From Prevotella sp. UBA2725 (GTDB taxonomy: Bacteria; Bacteroidota; Bacteroidia; Bacteroidales; Bacteroidaceae), in the NCBI GenBank assembly GCA_002353825.1, contig DEKJ01000003.1:92316-156315 (forward strand): a DNA stretch of 64,000 bases. Reading direction: 5' to 3'. Position 1 is the first letter of the stretch. The number at the start of each line of letters is the position of its first letter. The position numbers and the translations under genes were made by a program. This document shows, piece after piece, positions 1-8,817 of the stretch. A model generated the notes under the pieces. The model did no database searches. It saw nothing but the letters and a program-made list of their open reading frames with translations, and had not been told where the DNA came from.

Positions 1-504
1 TATATGGGCTCGGGGAAAACGACGGTAGGACACGCCTTGAGCAAAGAGACGGGTATGCCGTTCTATGACCTCGACTGGTACATCGAGTCACGCAGGCACT
101 GTACCGTGAAGCAGATCTTCGATGAGAAAGGCGAGGAGGGCTTCCGGAAGATAGAGCACAATATGCTGCATGAAGTGGCAGAGTTTGAAGACGTCATCAT
201 CTCGTGTGGAGGCGGCACGCCGTGCTTCTTCGACAATATGGATTATATCAACGCGCAGGGTGAGTCGGTGTATCTCAAGTGTACGCCTGAGGTCCTTTAT
301 AAGCATCTGCAGATGGGCAAGACCGTGCGGCCGTTGCTGTTGAACAAGACTCCCGATGAGGTGAAGGCTTTTATCCAGGAGCAACTCACGGAGCGCGAGA
401 AGTTCTATAATAAGGCCAAGCACATCATTGACGTGACCCTCATGGACAATCGTGAAAAGATAAAGATAACTGTTGACGCAATACGTAACGAGTTAGGTAT
501 ATAA
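1..504 (+). CDS. aroK: Shikimate kinase, 3' part (start lies before the window)
   Basis: Phosphorylates shikimate with ATP in the chorismate pathway, in the cytoplasm. The reading frame is open from base 1, and the first visible residues, YMGSGKTT, are the second half of the Walker A loop normally preceded by about 8-10 residues. The true start is therefore upstream, and the ATG at 4 is internal. Other family marks follow: a DLD shikimate-binding motif, FRKIE with the substrate-binding arginine, the GGG turn (SCGGGTP) and a lid arginine in VRPLL. The stop overlaps the arginine decarboxylase start by one base (TAATG), which suggests translational coupling. The identification is firm; only the N-terminus is missing. 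Confidence 0.93.
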   Translation, partial: YMGSGKTTVGHALSKETGMPFYDLDWYIESRRHCTVKQIFDEKGEEGFRKIEHNMLHEVAEFEDVIISCGGGTPCFFDNMDYINAQGESVYLKCTPEVLYKHLQMGKTVRPLLLNKTPDEVKAFIQEQLTEREKFYNKAKHIIDVTLMDNREKIKITVDAIRNELGI

Positions 505-2396
505 TGAAAAAGTGGACTATTGAAGACTCAGAGGAGCTCTACAACATCAAAGGATGGGGCACCTCTTATTTTGGCATCAATGAGAAGGGACACGTCTATG
601 TCTCTCCTGTGAAGAACGATGTCAAGATCGATTTGCGCGAAGTGATGGATGAACTTGCGCTGCGCGATGTCACGCCACCGGTGCTCCTTCGTTTCCCCGA
701 CATCCTCGATAACCGTATCGAGAAGATGGCGGCATGCTATGAGAAAGCCAAGAAGGAGTATGACTTCAAAGGTCAGAGCTACATTATCTATCCTATCAAG
801 GTGAACCAAATGCAGCCCGTCGTCGATGAGATCACTTCTCACGGCCGGAAGTTTAACCTCGGTCTTGAAGCTGGTTCTAAGCCTGAGCTCCACGCCGTGA
901 TAGCACAGCAGTGCAAGAGCGACTCCTTGATCATCTGCAACGGCTACAAGGATGAGAGCTATATCGAGCTCGCTATCTTAGCGCAGAAGCTCGGCAAGCA
1001 TATCTTTATCGTTGTGGAGAAGCTCAACGAGATTGATGTCATCGCCAAGACAGCTAAGCGCCTGAAGGTGATGCCAAATATCGGCATCCGTATCAAGCTC
1101 GCATCGTCAGGCTCCGGCAAATGGGCAGAGAGCGGCGGCGACGCGTCGAAGTTTGGTCTCACGCCTTCAGAGCTCCTTGAGGCTTTGCGTAAGCTTGATG
1201 AGTATGGACTGCACGATGGTGTGAAGCTCATCCACTTCCATATCGGTTCGCAGATCACGAAGATTCGCCGTATACAGAATGCCTTGACTGAGGCAGGACA
1301 GTATTATGCCAACCTGCGGAAGATGGGCTACAATATAGAATATGTAGACTGTGGCGGCGGACTTGGTGTCGACTATGACGGCACGCGCTCGAGCAACTCG
1401 GAGAGCTCCGTCAACTACTCTATCCAGGAGTATATCAACGACTGCGTTTATGCTTTCGTGGATATCGCCAACAAGAACAATATCCCCCATCCTAATATCA
1501 TCACGGAGAGCGGCCGCTCGCTCGCTGCTCACCATTCCGTGCTCATCCTCGATGTCCTTGGTGTGGCTTCGCTCCCAGAGATGCCGGAGGAGTTTGAGGC
1601 TAAGCCCACGGACCACCAGCTTGTGCGCGACCTCTATGATATATGGTGCAATATCAGTCCGAAGTCGATGCTGGAGGACTGGCACGATGCCGACCAAATA
1701 CGTGAGGACTGTCTCGACATGTTCGCCCACGGTATGGTAGACCTCAAGACGCGTGCTGAGGTTGAGGCTATGTACTGGAGCGTATGCCATGAGATCGACT
1801 CTATGGCAAAGCGCATGAAGCATGTGCCCGATGAGCTCCGTGGCCTTGACACGCTCCTTGCTGACAAGTATTTCTGCAACTTCTCCCTCTTCCAGTCGCT
1901 CCCTGACTGCTGGGGTATCGATCAGCTCTTCCCCATCATGCCGATAGAGCGCCTCGATGAGCAGCCGACACGCTACTGCACGCTGCAGGATATCACTTGC
2001 GACTCAGACGGAAAGGTGGCAAACTTCGCTGTCAATGGCTCGCAGAGCAATGTGCTCCCTGTTCATCCTATCCGCAAGGGTGAGCCTTACTATATCGGCG
2101 CATTCCTTGTAGGTGCTTACCAAGAGATCCTCGGCGACATGCACAACCTCTTCGGCGACACCACGGCTGCCCACATCACGGTGAAAGACGGCACCTATCA
2201 TATCGACCAGATCATCGACGGTGAGACTGTGGAGGAGGTGCTCGAATATGTCCAGTACAATCCGAAGAAGCTCGTGCGCCAGTTGGAGCAGTGGGTCACG
2301 AAGGGTGTGAAGGAAGGCAAGCTTTCCATGGAAGAGGGCAAGGAGTTCCTGTCCACCTATCGCTCCGGCCTCTACGGCTACACGTATCTTGAATAA
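504..2396 (+). CDS. speA: Biosynthetic arginine decarboxylase
   Basis: Converts arginine to agmatine, the first step of the agmatine route to polyamines. It is a PLP enzyme of the alanine-racemase fold (group IV decarboxylase). At 630 residues it has the usual length for the biosynthetic SpeA type. The PLP lysine is K99 in YPIKVNQ. The glycine-rich phosphate-binding stretch is GGGLGVDYDG, and ESGRSLAAHHSVL is the conserved strand near the active site. The gene starts inside the last codon of aroK and is followed 41 bases later by argB, so an amino-acid and polyamine operon is likely. No signal peptide is seen, so it is cytoplasmic. Confidence 0.96.
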   Translation: MKKWTIEDSEELYNIKGWGTSYFGINEKGHVYVSPVKNDVKIDLREVMDELALRDVTPPVLLRFPDILDNRIEKMAACYEKAKKEYDFKGQSYIIYPIKVNQMQPVVDEITSHGRKFNLGLEAGSKPELHAVIAQQCKSDSLIICNGYKDESYIELAILAQKLGKHIFIVVEKLNEIDVIAKTAKRLKVMPNIGIRIKLASSGSGKWAESGGDASKFGLTPSELLEALRKLDEYGLHDGVKLIHFHIGSQITKIRRIQNALTEAGQYYANLRKMGYNIEYVDCGGGLGVDYDGTRSSNSESSVNYSIQEYINDCVYAFVDIANKNNIPHPNIITESGRSLAAHHSVLILDVLGVASLPEMPEEFEAKPTDHQLVRDLYDIWCNISPKSMLEDWHDADQIREDCLDMFAHGMVDLKTRAEVEAMYWSVCHEIDSMAKRMKHVPDELRGLDTLLADKYFCNFSLFQSLPDCWGIDQLFPIMPIERLDEQPTRYCTLQDITCDSDGKVANFAVNGSQSNVLPVHPIRKGEPYYIGAFLVGAYQEILGDMHNLFGDTTAAHITVKDGTYHIDQIIDGETVEEVLEYVQYNPKKLVRQLEQWVTKGVKEGKLSMEEGKEFLSTYRSGLYGYTYLE

Positions 2397-2437
2397 GAAG
2401 ACTGGAATGCTGGGCTTTCATATAAAATAAATAAGTC

Positions 2438-3208
2438 ATGAAGAATCTCACAGTTATCAAGGTTGGCGGCGCCATTGTAGAAGATGAGGCCCGTCTCAAT
2501 GATCTCTTGGATCGCTTTGCCAAGATTGAAGGTCCGAAGGTGCTCGTGCACGGAGGTGGCCGCAGGGCTACGAAGGTGGCTGCAGCATTGGGCATTGAGA
2601 CCAAGATGATTGAGGGCCGGCGCGTCACCGATGCTGATATGCTTGAGGTCGTGACGATGGTCTATGGAGGCCTTGTCAATAAGAATATTGTAGCAAGGCT
2701 TCAGGCGCGCGGAGTCAATGCGCTTGGACTGACTGGTACTGACATGAACGTGATGCTCTCTCACAAACGCCCTTTGAAGAACGGGGTTGACTATGGCTTC
2801 GTGGGGGATGTAGACCGCACGGACGGACAGGCTCTCGCTACACTGCTCGAGCAGCGGGTCACTCCCGTCATGGCTCCGCTCACGCACGATGGCCAGGGAC
2901 ATCTGCTGAACACCAACGCCGATACCATCGCAGCTGAGACGGCAAAGGCGCTCGCTCCTTTCTTTGATGTGACGCTTGTCTATTGTTTCGAGAAAGCCGG
3001 CGTGCTGGCTGATCCTGAGGACGAGAGCAGCGTTATTGAGAAGATCACACGGAGCGACTTCGATAAGCTCTGCGCCGATGGTACTATCAGTGGTGGCATG
3101 AAACCGAAGATAGAAAATGCACTCATTGCTGTAGAAGCTGGCGTGAAGCGTGTTATCATCACGAAAGCTGAAGCTATAGGAACCACTGAAGGCACCGTTA
3201 TAGGGTGA
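2438..3208 (+). CDS. argB: Acetylglutamate kinase (N-acyl-L-glutamate kinase)
   Basis: Phosphorylates N-acetylglutamate in arginine biosynthesis. It is an amino-acid kinase fold protein of 256 residues, the normal size. Visible motifs are KVGGAIVED at the N-terminus (nucleotide-binding lysine), VHGGGRRATKVAAAL (substrate glycine loop) and GGMKPKIENALIAVEAGVKRV near the C-terminus. Some Bacteroidales run the pathway on N-succinyl intermediates, so the natural substrate could be N-succinylglutamate; that is family knowledge and is not visible here. The gene follows speA. The TGA stop (3206-3208) and the bases before it lie inside a heptad repeat. Confidence 0.93.
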   Translation: MKNLTVIKVGGAIVEDEARLNDLLDRFAKIEGPKVLVHGGGRRATKVAAALGIETKMIEGRRVTDADMLEVVTMVYGGLVNKNIVARLQARGVNALGLTGTDMNVMLSHKRPLKNGVDYGFVGDVDRTDGQALATLLEQRVTPVMAPLTHDGQGHLLNTNADTIAAETAKALAPFFDVTLVYCFEKAGVLADPEDESSVIEKITRSDFDKLCADGTISGGMKPKIENALIAVEAGVKRVIITKAEAIGTTEGTVIG

Positions 3209-3232
3209 TAGGTGTTAGGTGATGGGTGTTAA
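3205..3232 (-). repeat. Heptad repeat array, four units, over the argB stop
   Basis: Four consecutive 7-base units (GTGATAG, GTGTTAG, GTGATGG, GTGTTAA on the + strand). Read on the minus strand they follow the pattern TAACACC/TATCACC. This is the CACC variant of the TAACTCC/TATCTCC family found elsewhere in the window. The array supplies the argB stop codon. Confidence 0.7.
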
Positions 3233-3284
3233 TGGCTTGTCTATAAAATAAAAGGGCAAGGTATTAGAAGACTATTAATGATAG

Positions 3285-3791
3285 ATGATAAATTTCCAGA
3301 CAGATATTCTCCCGCTGAAGAATCAGCTGTATCGCCTGGCATTGCGCATCACGCTCGACAGTGCTGAGGCTGAGGATATCGTGCAGGAAACACTCATCAA
3401 AGTATGGGATAAGCGCGACTCATGGACGGATATTGAGAATATCGAAGCCTTCTGCTATACTATTTGCCGCAACAAAGCGCTCGACTATGTCAAGAGCCAA
3501 GGATCGCACAGTGAGAGCCTTGACGCCTCACAGACGGAGCGCCCCGACTCTTCCTACACACCTTCGCAGCAGACCATTGCCAACGACGAAGTGGAGATGG
3601 TGCGCAACATCGTCAACACTCTTCCCGAGAAGCAACGGTCGTGTATCCAGCTTCGTGACTTTGAAGGCAAGGCTTATAAGGACATCGCACGGCTGCTCAA
3701 TATGACCGAAGAGCAAGTGAAGATAAACATCTTCCGTGGAAGAAAGACCATTAAAGAGAGATTTGAACAAATGAACAATTATCGAGCCTGA
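3285..3791 (+). CDS. ECF-type RNA polymerase sigma factor
   Basis: A 168-residue sigma-70 family protein with only regions 2 and 4, as in extracytoplasmic-function sigmas. Region 2 is seen around residues 10-70 (DSAEAEDIVQETLIKVW, then FCYTICRNKALDYVK). Region 4 is at about 110-160 (LPEKQRSCIQLRDFEG, then an HTH with YKDIARLLNMTEEQVK and NIFRGRKTIKER). No anti-sigma gene follows, since the next gene is an unrelated acetyltransferase-like protein. An ATG at 3278 is out of frame, so the start at 3285 is used. Its target promoters cannot be read from the sequence. Confidence 0.9.
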   Translation: MINFQTDILPLKNQLYRLALRITLDSAEAEDIVQETLIKVWDKRDSWTDIENIEAFCYTICRNKALDYVKSQGSHSESLDASQTERPDSSYTPSQQTIANDEVEMVRNIVNTLPEKQRSCIQLRDFEGKAYKDIARLLNMTEEQVKINIFRGRKTIKERFEQMNNYRA

Positions 3792-3867
3792 TTGAACATG
3801 ATTGAATCTATAGGAGACCCAAACGAGACCATTGTATTTAATAATGTGTTTAATTATATTAATCTCT

Positions 3868-3898
3868 TTTGCGTTTTCCCTCTTTTTCACTACTTTTG
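3868..3898 (+). promoter_or_regulatory. Bacteroidales-type promoter for the GNAT-parE-protease group
   Basis: TTTG at 3868-3871 and TACTTTTG at 3891-3898 with a 19-base spacer. This matches the TTTG/TAnnTTTG consensus of the primary sigma of Bacteroidetes. It lies 50 bases before the GNAT gene. Confidence 0.75.
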
Positions 3899-3947
3899 CT
3901 TATTAATGTTTATACATCAATAATTTAGCTGAGAATAATACAAGAAA

Positions 3948-5105
3948 ATGTCAGTAGAAATAAAACGCGTGGAAAGCAAGCGAGACCTCAAGCACTTCAT
4001 TGATTTCCACTACGATCTTTATAAGGGGAATCCTTACGATGCACCGGTCTTGTTCATTGACGATATGAACACGCTGCGCAAAGACAAGAATGTGGCTTTC
4101 GACTTCTGCGAGGCTGAGTACTTCATGGCTTACAAAGATGGGAAGTTGGTGGGCCGTGTGGCGGCTATCATCAACAAACGCGCCAATGAGAAGTTCAACA
4201 AGAAAGACGTGCGCTTCGGATGGATCGACTTTGTCGACGACCTCGAGGTATCTAAGGCGCTCTTCGATGCTGTGGAAGAGTGGGGCCGGAGCAAAGGCAT
4301 GACGGCAATGGTCGGTCCTTTGGGCTTCACGGACCTCGACCCTGAAGGCATGCTTATCATGGGCTTCGACAAGCTCGGCACCATGCCTACGATCTACAAC
4401 TATCCTTATTATCCTGAGCACATGGAGAAGTTGGGCGGATGGGTTAAGGACAACGACTATGTGGAGTATTACCTCCCCATGCCGGAGAAAACACCGGAGA
4501 AGTTTGCCAAGCTCTCCATGCTTATTGAAAAGCGTTATAATCTTCACATCAAGAAGATTACGAAGGCAGAGATTAAGCAAGGCGACATTGCTCATGAGGT
4601 CTTCAAACTTATCAATGAGACTTACAAGGATCTCTACGGTTATGTGGAACTGACGCAGCGTCAGATCGACGAGTATGTGAAGTCGTACCTGCCGATGCTC
4701 GACCCTAACCTCATCACCTTGGTTGTCGATGGCAACAAGGACGATAAGATCATTGGTGTGGGCATCACTATGCCGTCTATGGCCCGTGCCATGCAGAAGT
4801 GTCATCGTGGTCGCTTGCTGCCTTTCGGCTGGTGGCATGTGCTGCGTGCGCTGAAGCAACATAAGACGGAGGGTGTGGACCTTCTGCTTATCGGCTTCCT
4901 CCCTGAATACCGTGCCAAGGGTGCCAATGCCCTTCTCTTTGCTGACCTCATTCCCCGCTATATCGACTATGGTTTCAAATGGGGTGAGACGAATGTAGAG
5001 ATGGAGAGCAATAATGGCGTCCAAGGACAATGGGGAAGCCTCGAGCATATCAACCATAAGCGCAGAAGATGTTATAGAAAGGAGATAAATGGATCAGGAG
5101 AATAA
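3948..5105 (+). CDS. GNAT-like N-acetyltransferase family protein, substrate unknown
   Basis: A 385-residue soluble protein widely kept in Bacteroidales. Residues 1-150 look like a GNAT fold: the pattern AEYFMAYKDGKLVGRVAAIIN resembles strands 2-4, followed by RFGWIDFVDD and an alpha-helical stretch ending GRSKGMTAMVGPLGF. A second GNAT-like half is suggested at about 240-370 (LVVDGNKDDKIIGVGITMPS, then LLLIGFLPEYRAKGANALLF). The donor and acceptor are not known. Its last 17 bases overlap the start of parE, which implies co-translation. It has its own strong promoter. Confidence 0.7.
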   Translation: MSVEIKRVESKRDLKHFIDFHYDLYKGNPYDAPVLFIDDMNTLRKDKNVAFDFCEAEYFMAYKDGKLVGRVAAIINKRANEKFNKKDVRFGWIDFVDDLEVSKALFDAVEEWGRSKGMTAMVGPLGFTDLDPEGMLIMGFDKLGTMPTIYNYPYYPEHMEKLGGWVKDNDYVEYYLPMPEKTPEKFAKLSMLIEKRYNLHIKKITKAEIKQGDIAHEVFKLINETYKDLYGYVELTQRQIDEYVKSYLPMLDPNLITLVVDGNKDDKIIGVGITMPSMARAMQKCHRGRLLPFGWWHVLRALKQHKTEGVDLLLIGFLPEYRAKGANALLFADLIPRYIDYGFKWGETNVEMESNNGVQGQWGSLEHINHKRRRCYRKEINGSGE

Positions 5106-7038
5106 TACAGTACAATATACAGACGATAATATACGTCACTTAAGTGACATGGAGCATGTGCGGACACGTCCGGGCATGTACATCGGACGATTGGGCGATG
5201 GCAATCTACCGGAGGATGGTATCTATGTCTTGCTCAAGGAGGTCATCGATAACTCTATCGATGAGTTTAAGATGAATGCCGGTGACCGCATTGAGGTGGA
5301 TATCGAGGACAACCTGCGCGTCTCTGTACGCGACTATGGTCGTGGCATTCCTCAGGGTAAGCTTGTGGAGGCCGTGTCTGTGTTGAATACCGGTGGTAAG
5401 TATGATACCAAAGCATTCAAGAAGAGTGTCGGTCTGAACGGCGTCGGTGTGAAGGCCGTCAATGCCCTCAGCTCCCGCTTCGAGGTGAAGAGTTACCGTG
5501 AGGGAAAGGTGCGTGCACTCGTCTTTGAGCGCGGTAAGCTCATCAGTGACAACACCGAGCCGACGCAGGATGAGAATGGTACTTATATTTTCTTTGAGCC
5601 CGATAACACCCTGTTCAAGAACTATTCTTTCCACGATGAGTTTGTGGAGACGATGCTCCGCAACTATACCTACCTCAACAGTGGCTTGACGATCATGTAT
5701 AATGGCCGTCGCATCAAGAGCCGCAATGGTCTGGAAGACTTGCTCGTCGATACGATGACGACAGACCCGCTGTATCCCATTGTGCACCTCAAAGGCGAGG
5801 ACATAGAGATTGCTTTCACCCATACGAACCAGTATGGCGAGGAGTATCACAGTTTCGTCAACGGTCAGCATACGACGCAGGGCGGTACACATCAGAGTGC
5901 TTTCAAGGAGCATATCGCCAAGACGATCAAGGAATACTACGACAAGAACTACGAATACACTGATATCCGTAACGGTATCGTAGCAGCTATCGCCATCAAT
6001 GTTGAGGAGCCAGTCTTCGAGTCGCAGACAAAGATCAAGCTTGGCTCTACCCTTATGGAACCGGGTGGTGAGACCATTAATAAATATGTGGGCGACTTCA
6101 TCAAACGCGAGGTCGACAACTATCTACATATCCACAAAGAGGATGTAGCAGACGTCTTGGAGAGCAAGATTAAGGAGAGTGAGCATGAGCGTAAAGCCAT
6201 GGCGGGCGTGACGAAGCTCGCCCGTGAGCGCGCCAAGAAGGCCAATCTCCATAACCGCAAGCTCCGCGACTGCCGTATCCATTACTGCGATGCGAAGGAC
6301 GACCGCAAGGAAGAGTCGAGCATCTTCATCACCGAGGGTGACTCGGCAAGCGGAAGTATCACTAAAAGCCGTGATGTTAACACCCAGGCTGTGTTCTCGC
6401 TCCGCGGTAAGCCGCTCAACTCCTTCGGCCTGACGAAGAAGGTAGTGTATGAGAATGAGGAGTTTAACCTTCTGCAGGCTGCCCTGGACATTGAGGATGG
6501 TCTCGACAACCTCCGTTATAACAAGGTCATCGTGGCAACGGATGCCGATGTCGATGGCATGCATATCCGCTTGCTGCTCATCACGTTCTTCCTCCAGTTC
6601 TATCCCGAACTGATCAAGAAAGGACATGTCTACGTACTTCAGACCCCGCTTTTCCGCGTGCGTAACCGTCGTACGAAGATCAAGAGTAAGAAGGTCATTG
6701 CTGATGCCGATGCAAAGCTGGCAAAGGGTGAGAAGAAGAACGACTTTATCACACGCTATTGCTATAGCGATGAGGAGCGAATCAATGCCATCCGTGATCT
6801 TGGACCCGACCCGGAGATCACGCGATTCAAAGGTCTCGGCGAGATTTCACCCGATGAATTCGTCCATTTCATCGGTCCAGACATGCGTCTTGAACAGGTC
6901 ACACTGCATAAGAACGACCAGGTGCAGAAACTTCTCGAATACTATATGGGTAAGAACACGATGGAGCGTCAGAACTTCATCATCGACAACCTTGTTATTG
7001 AGGAAGATTTGCCGCAGGACACCGAGCCAATTGAATAA
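5089..7038 (+). CDS. parE: DNA topoisomerase IV subunit B
   Basis: ATPase subunit of the type IIA topoisomerase that separates sister chromosomes with ParC, which is not in this window. At 649 residues it has the size of a ParE/GyrB. The GHKL ATP site shows EVIDNSIDEF, DYGRGIP and GLNGVGVKAVNALS. The TOPRIM domain has FITEGDSASGS (about residue 415) and the metal triad D485/D487/D489 in ATDADVDGMH. The C-terminal zone ITRFKGLGEI is typical. ParE was chosen over GyrB because the RTRPGMYIGRLGDG start and the overall size match the Bacteroidales ParE. The gene overlaps the GNAT gene and is followed 12 bases later by the S41 protease. Confidence 0.93.
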   Translation: MDQENNTVQYTDDNIRHLSDMEHVRTRPGMYIGRLGDGNLPEDGIYVLLKEVIDNSIDEFKMNAGDRIEVDIEDNLRVSVRDYGRGIPQGKLVEAVSVLNTGGKYDTKAFKKSVGLNGVGVKAVNALSSRFEVKSYREGKVRALVFERGKLISDNTEPTQDENGTYIFFEPDNTLFKNYSFHDEFVETMLRNYTYLNSGLTIMYNGRRIKSRNGLEDLLVDTMTTDPLYPIVHLKGEDIEIAFTHTNQYGEEYHSFVNGQHTTQGGTHQSAFKEHIAKTIKEYYDKNYEYTDIRNGIVAAIAINVEEPVFESQTKIKLGSTLMEPGGETINKYVGDFIKREVDNYLHIHKEDVADVLESKIKESEHERKAMAGVTKLARERAKKANLHNRKLRDCRIHYCDAKDDRKEESSIFITEGDSASGSITKSRDVNTQAVFSLRGKPLNSFGLTKKVVYENEEFNLLQAALDIEDGLDNLRYNKVIVATDADVDGMHIRLLLITFFLQFYPELIKKGHVYVLQTPLFRVRNRRTKIKSKKVIADADAKLAKGEKKNDFITRYCYSDEERINAIRDLGPDPEITRFKGLGEISPDEFVHFIGPDMRLEQVTLHKNDQVQKLLEYYMGKNTMERQNFIIDNLVIEEDLPQDTEPIE

Positions 7039-7050
7039 TCGCATATTATT

Positions 7051-8643
7051 ATGATGAAAAAGATAACCTCATTATGTTCTACCATTCTCTTGTTGATCTT
7101 CTTTGCTGTGCCCTCTCACGCCCAGTTGAAGCTTGATCTTGGTAGAACTTCACCATTAAGAAAACTTCAGATTGCGGAGATCGCAATCAGTAACCTCTAT
7201 GTCGATTCTGTGAACCAGCAGAAACTTGTTGAGGACGGCATACGCGGCATGCTTGAGAAGCTTGATCCGCATTCCACCTATACCACTGCCAAGGAGACGA
7301 AGGCGATGAATGAGTCGCTCAATGGTTCTTTCGATGGCATTGGCGTACAGTTCAATATGCAGGAAGACACGCTCCTCGTCATCCAGCCTGTGGCCAAAGG
7401 TCCGTCGGAGAAGGTCGGAATCCTTCCCGGTGACCGTATCATTGCTGTCAACGATACGGCGATTGCAGGTGTGAAGATGAGCCGTGAAGAGATTATGAGA
7501 CGCCTTCGTGGGCCTAAGGGTACAAAAGTAAATCTCACAATTGTGCGCCGTGGAATTGCAGAAAAGCTCCATTTCACCGTGGTGCGCGATAAGATTCCTG
7601 TCAAGACCATTGATGGGTGGTACATGATCGAACCTGCTACCGGTTATATCCGTATTGGCAGCTTTGGCGCAACGACCTATGAAGAGTTCATGACGGCAGT
7701 CAATGCACTGAAGAAGCAAGGCATGAAGAACCTCATCCTCGACTTGCAGGACAATGGCGGTGGCTATCTCCAGGCAGCTGTTCAGATTGCCAACGAGTTC
7801 TTGCAGAAAGGCGATCTCATTGTTTATACGAAAGGCAGAGTGGCACCTCGCTCTGAGTTTGATGCCCAGGGCAATGGCACACTGAAGGACGGCAAGGTCA
7901 TCGTGCTTGTCAATGAGTTTACAGCTTCGGCAGCTGAGATTGTTACGGGAGCCTTACAGGATCAGGACCGCGGCATCGTTGTTGGTCGCCGAACTTTCGG
8001 CAAAGGTCTTGTGCAGCGTCCTATCGACTTCCCCGACGGATCGATGATGCGCCTTACCGTGGCACATTATTATACGCCCTCCGGCCGGTGCATTCAGAAG
8101 CCATATGTCAAAGGCGACTTGAAAGATTATGAGCTGGAGCTTGACAAGCGCTTCAAGCACGGGGAGCTCTATTCGGCTGACAGCATCCATTTCGCTGACT
8201 CGCTGAAGTTCTATACGCTTCGCAAACACCGCACTGTCTATGGAGGAGGCGGCATCATGCCCGATTACTTTGTACCGCTTGATACCCTGCAGTTCACGGC
8301 TTTCCATCGCAAGCTCATGGCGAAGAACATCGTGCTCGACAACGACCTGAAGTATATGGATGCCAACCGCAAGCAGCTGAAGGCTAAATATCCCCATTTC
8401 ACCGATTATTTGGCTCATTACACCGTACCACAGTCGCTTATAGATACGATTCTTGCAGAGGGTAAGAAGCAGAAGATTGAGCCGAAGGATAAGGCAGAGC
8501 TTGACCGTACGCTTGTCTATCTCCGTGCCCAGCTCAAGGCGCTTATCGCCCGCGACATCTGGGATATGAGTGAGTATTTCCAGGTGATGAACGAGCAGAG
8601 CCACGTCGTGCAGAGAGCGTTAGAATTGCTTCGTTCGCGCTAA
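7051..8643 (+). CDS. S41-family C-terminal processing protease, exported
   Basis: A 530-residue periplasmic or membrane-attached serine protease of the CtpA/Prc type. A signal peptide spans residues 1-24 (hydrophobic core ILLLIFFAVPSHA, probable cut before QLKL). A PDZ domain lies at about 95-180 (GIGVQF, then GPSEKVGILPGDRI). The protease core at about 190-345 has the dyad S293 (in EFTASAAEIV) and K318 (in RRTFGKGLVQ), 25 residues apart as in CtpA. A long C-terminal region of unknown role follows. It is probably co-transcribed with parE. Substrates cannot be inferred. Confidence 0.92.
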   Translation: MMKKITSLCSTILLLIFFAVPSHAQLKLDLGRTSPLRKLQIAEIAISNLYVDSVNQQKLVEDGIRGMLEKLDPHSTYTTAKETKAMNESLNGSFDGIGVQFNMQEDTLLVIQPVAKGPSEKVGILPGDRIIAVNDTAIAGVKMSREEIMRRLRGPKGTKVNLTIVRRGIAEKLHFTVVRDKIPVKTIDGWYMIEPATGYIRIGSFGATTYEEFMTAVNALKKQGMKNLILDLQDNGGGYLQAAVQIANEFLQKGDLIVYTKGRVAPRSEFDAQGNGTLKDGKVIVLVNEFTASAAEIVTGALQDQDRGIVVGRRTFGKGLVQRPIDFPDGSMMRLTVAHYYTPSGRCIQKPYVKGDLKDYELELDKRFKHGELYSADSIHFADSLKFYTLRKHRTVYGGGGIMPDYFVPLDTLQFTAFHRKLMAKNIVLDNDLKYMDANRKQLKAKYPHFTDYLAHYTVPQSLIDTILAEGKKQKIEPKDKAELDRTLVYLRAQLKALIARDIWDMSEYFQVMNEQSHVVQRALELLRSR

Positions 8644-8702
8644 GTTGCTTCGCTAAAGAATATTGCGCTTCGCTAAAGAATAAAGAAGAAAGAATAAAGC
8701 AA

Positions 8703-8737
8703 ACAGAGGCGACACGGAAATTCCGCGTCGCCTCTGT
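8703..8737 (+). terminator. Strong hairpin after the S41 protease gene
   Basis: Arms at 8703-8719 and 8721-8737 pair over 17 bases with one mismatch. The T-tract after it is weak (CATTATTGTAGG). It probably ends the parE group transcript and could act on the converging susD transcript too. Just upstream, a 16-base direct repeat (GCTTCGCTAAAGAATA) occurs at 8647 and 8667. Confidence 0.65.
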
Positions 8738-8782
8738 CATTATTGTAGGTTTATTTCTGACTTATTTTTAACCGGAATCTAT

Positions 8783-8817
8783 TAACTCCTAACTCCTATC
8801 TCCTAACTCCTAACTTA
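8783..8817 (+). repeat. Heptad repeat array beside the first susD stop
   Basis: Five 7-base units: TAACTCC, TAACTCC, TATCTCC, TAACTCC and a degenerate TAACTTA. The array directly abuts the TAA stop of susD (complement of 8818-8820). Confidence 0.85.

Noticed and set aside
3951..5057. 368-codon open frame antisense to the GNAT gene
   Set aside because: It is the complement of a well-supported conserved protein, has no promoter or family motif, and looks like a codon-bias shadow.
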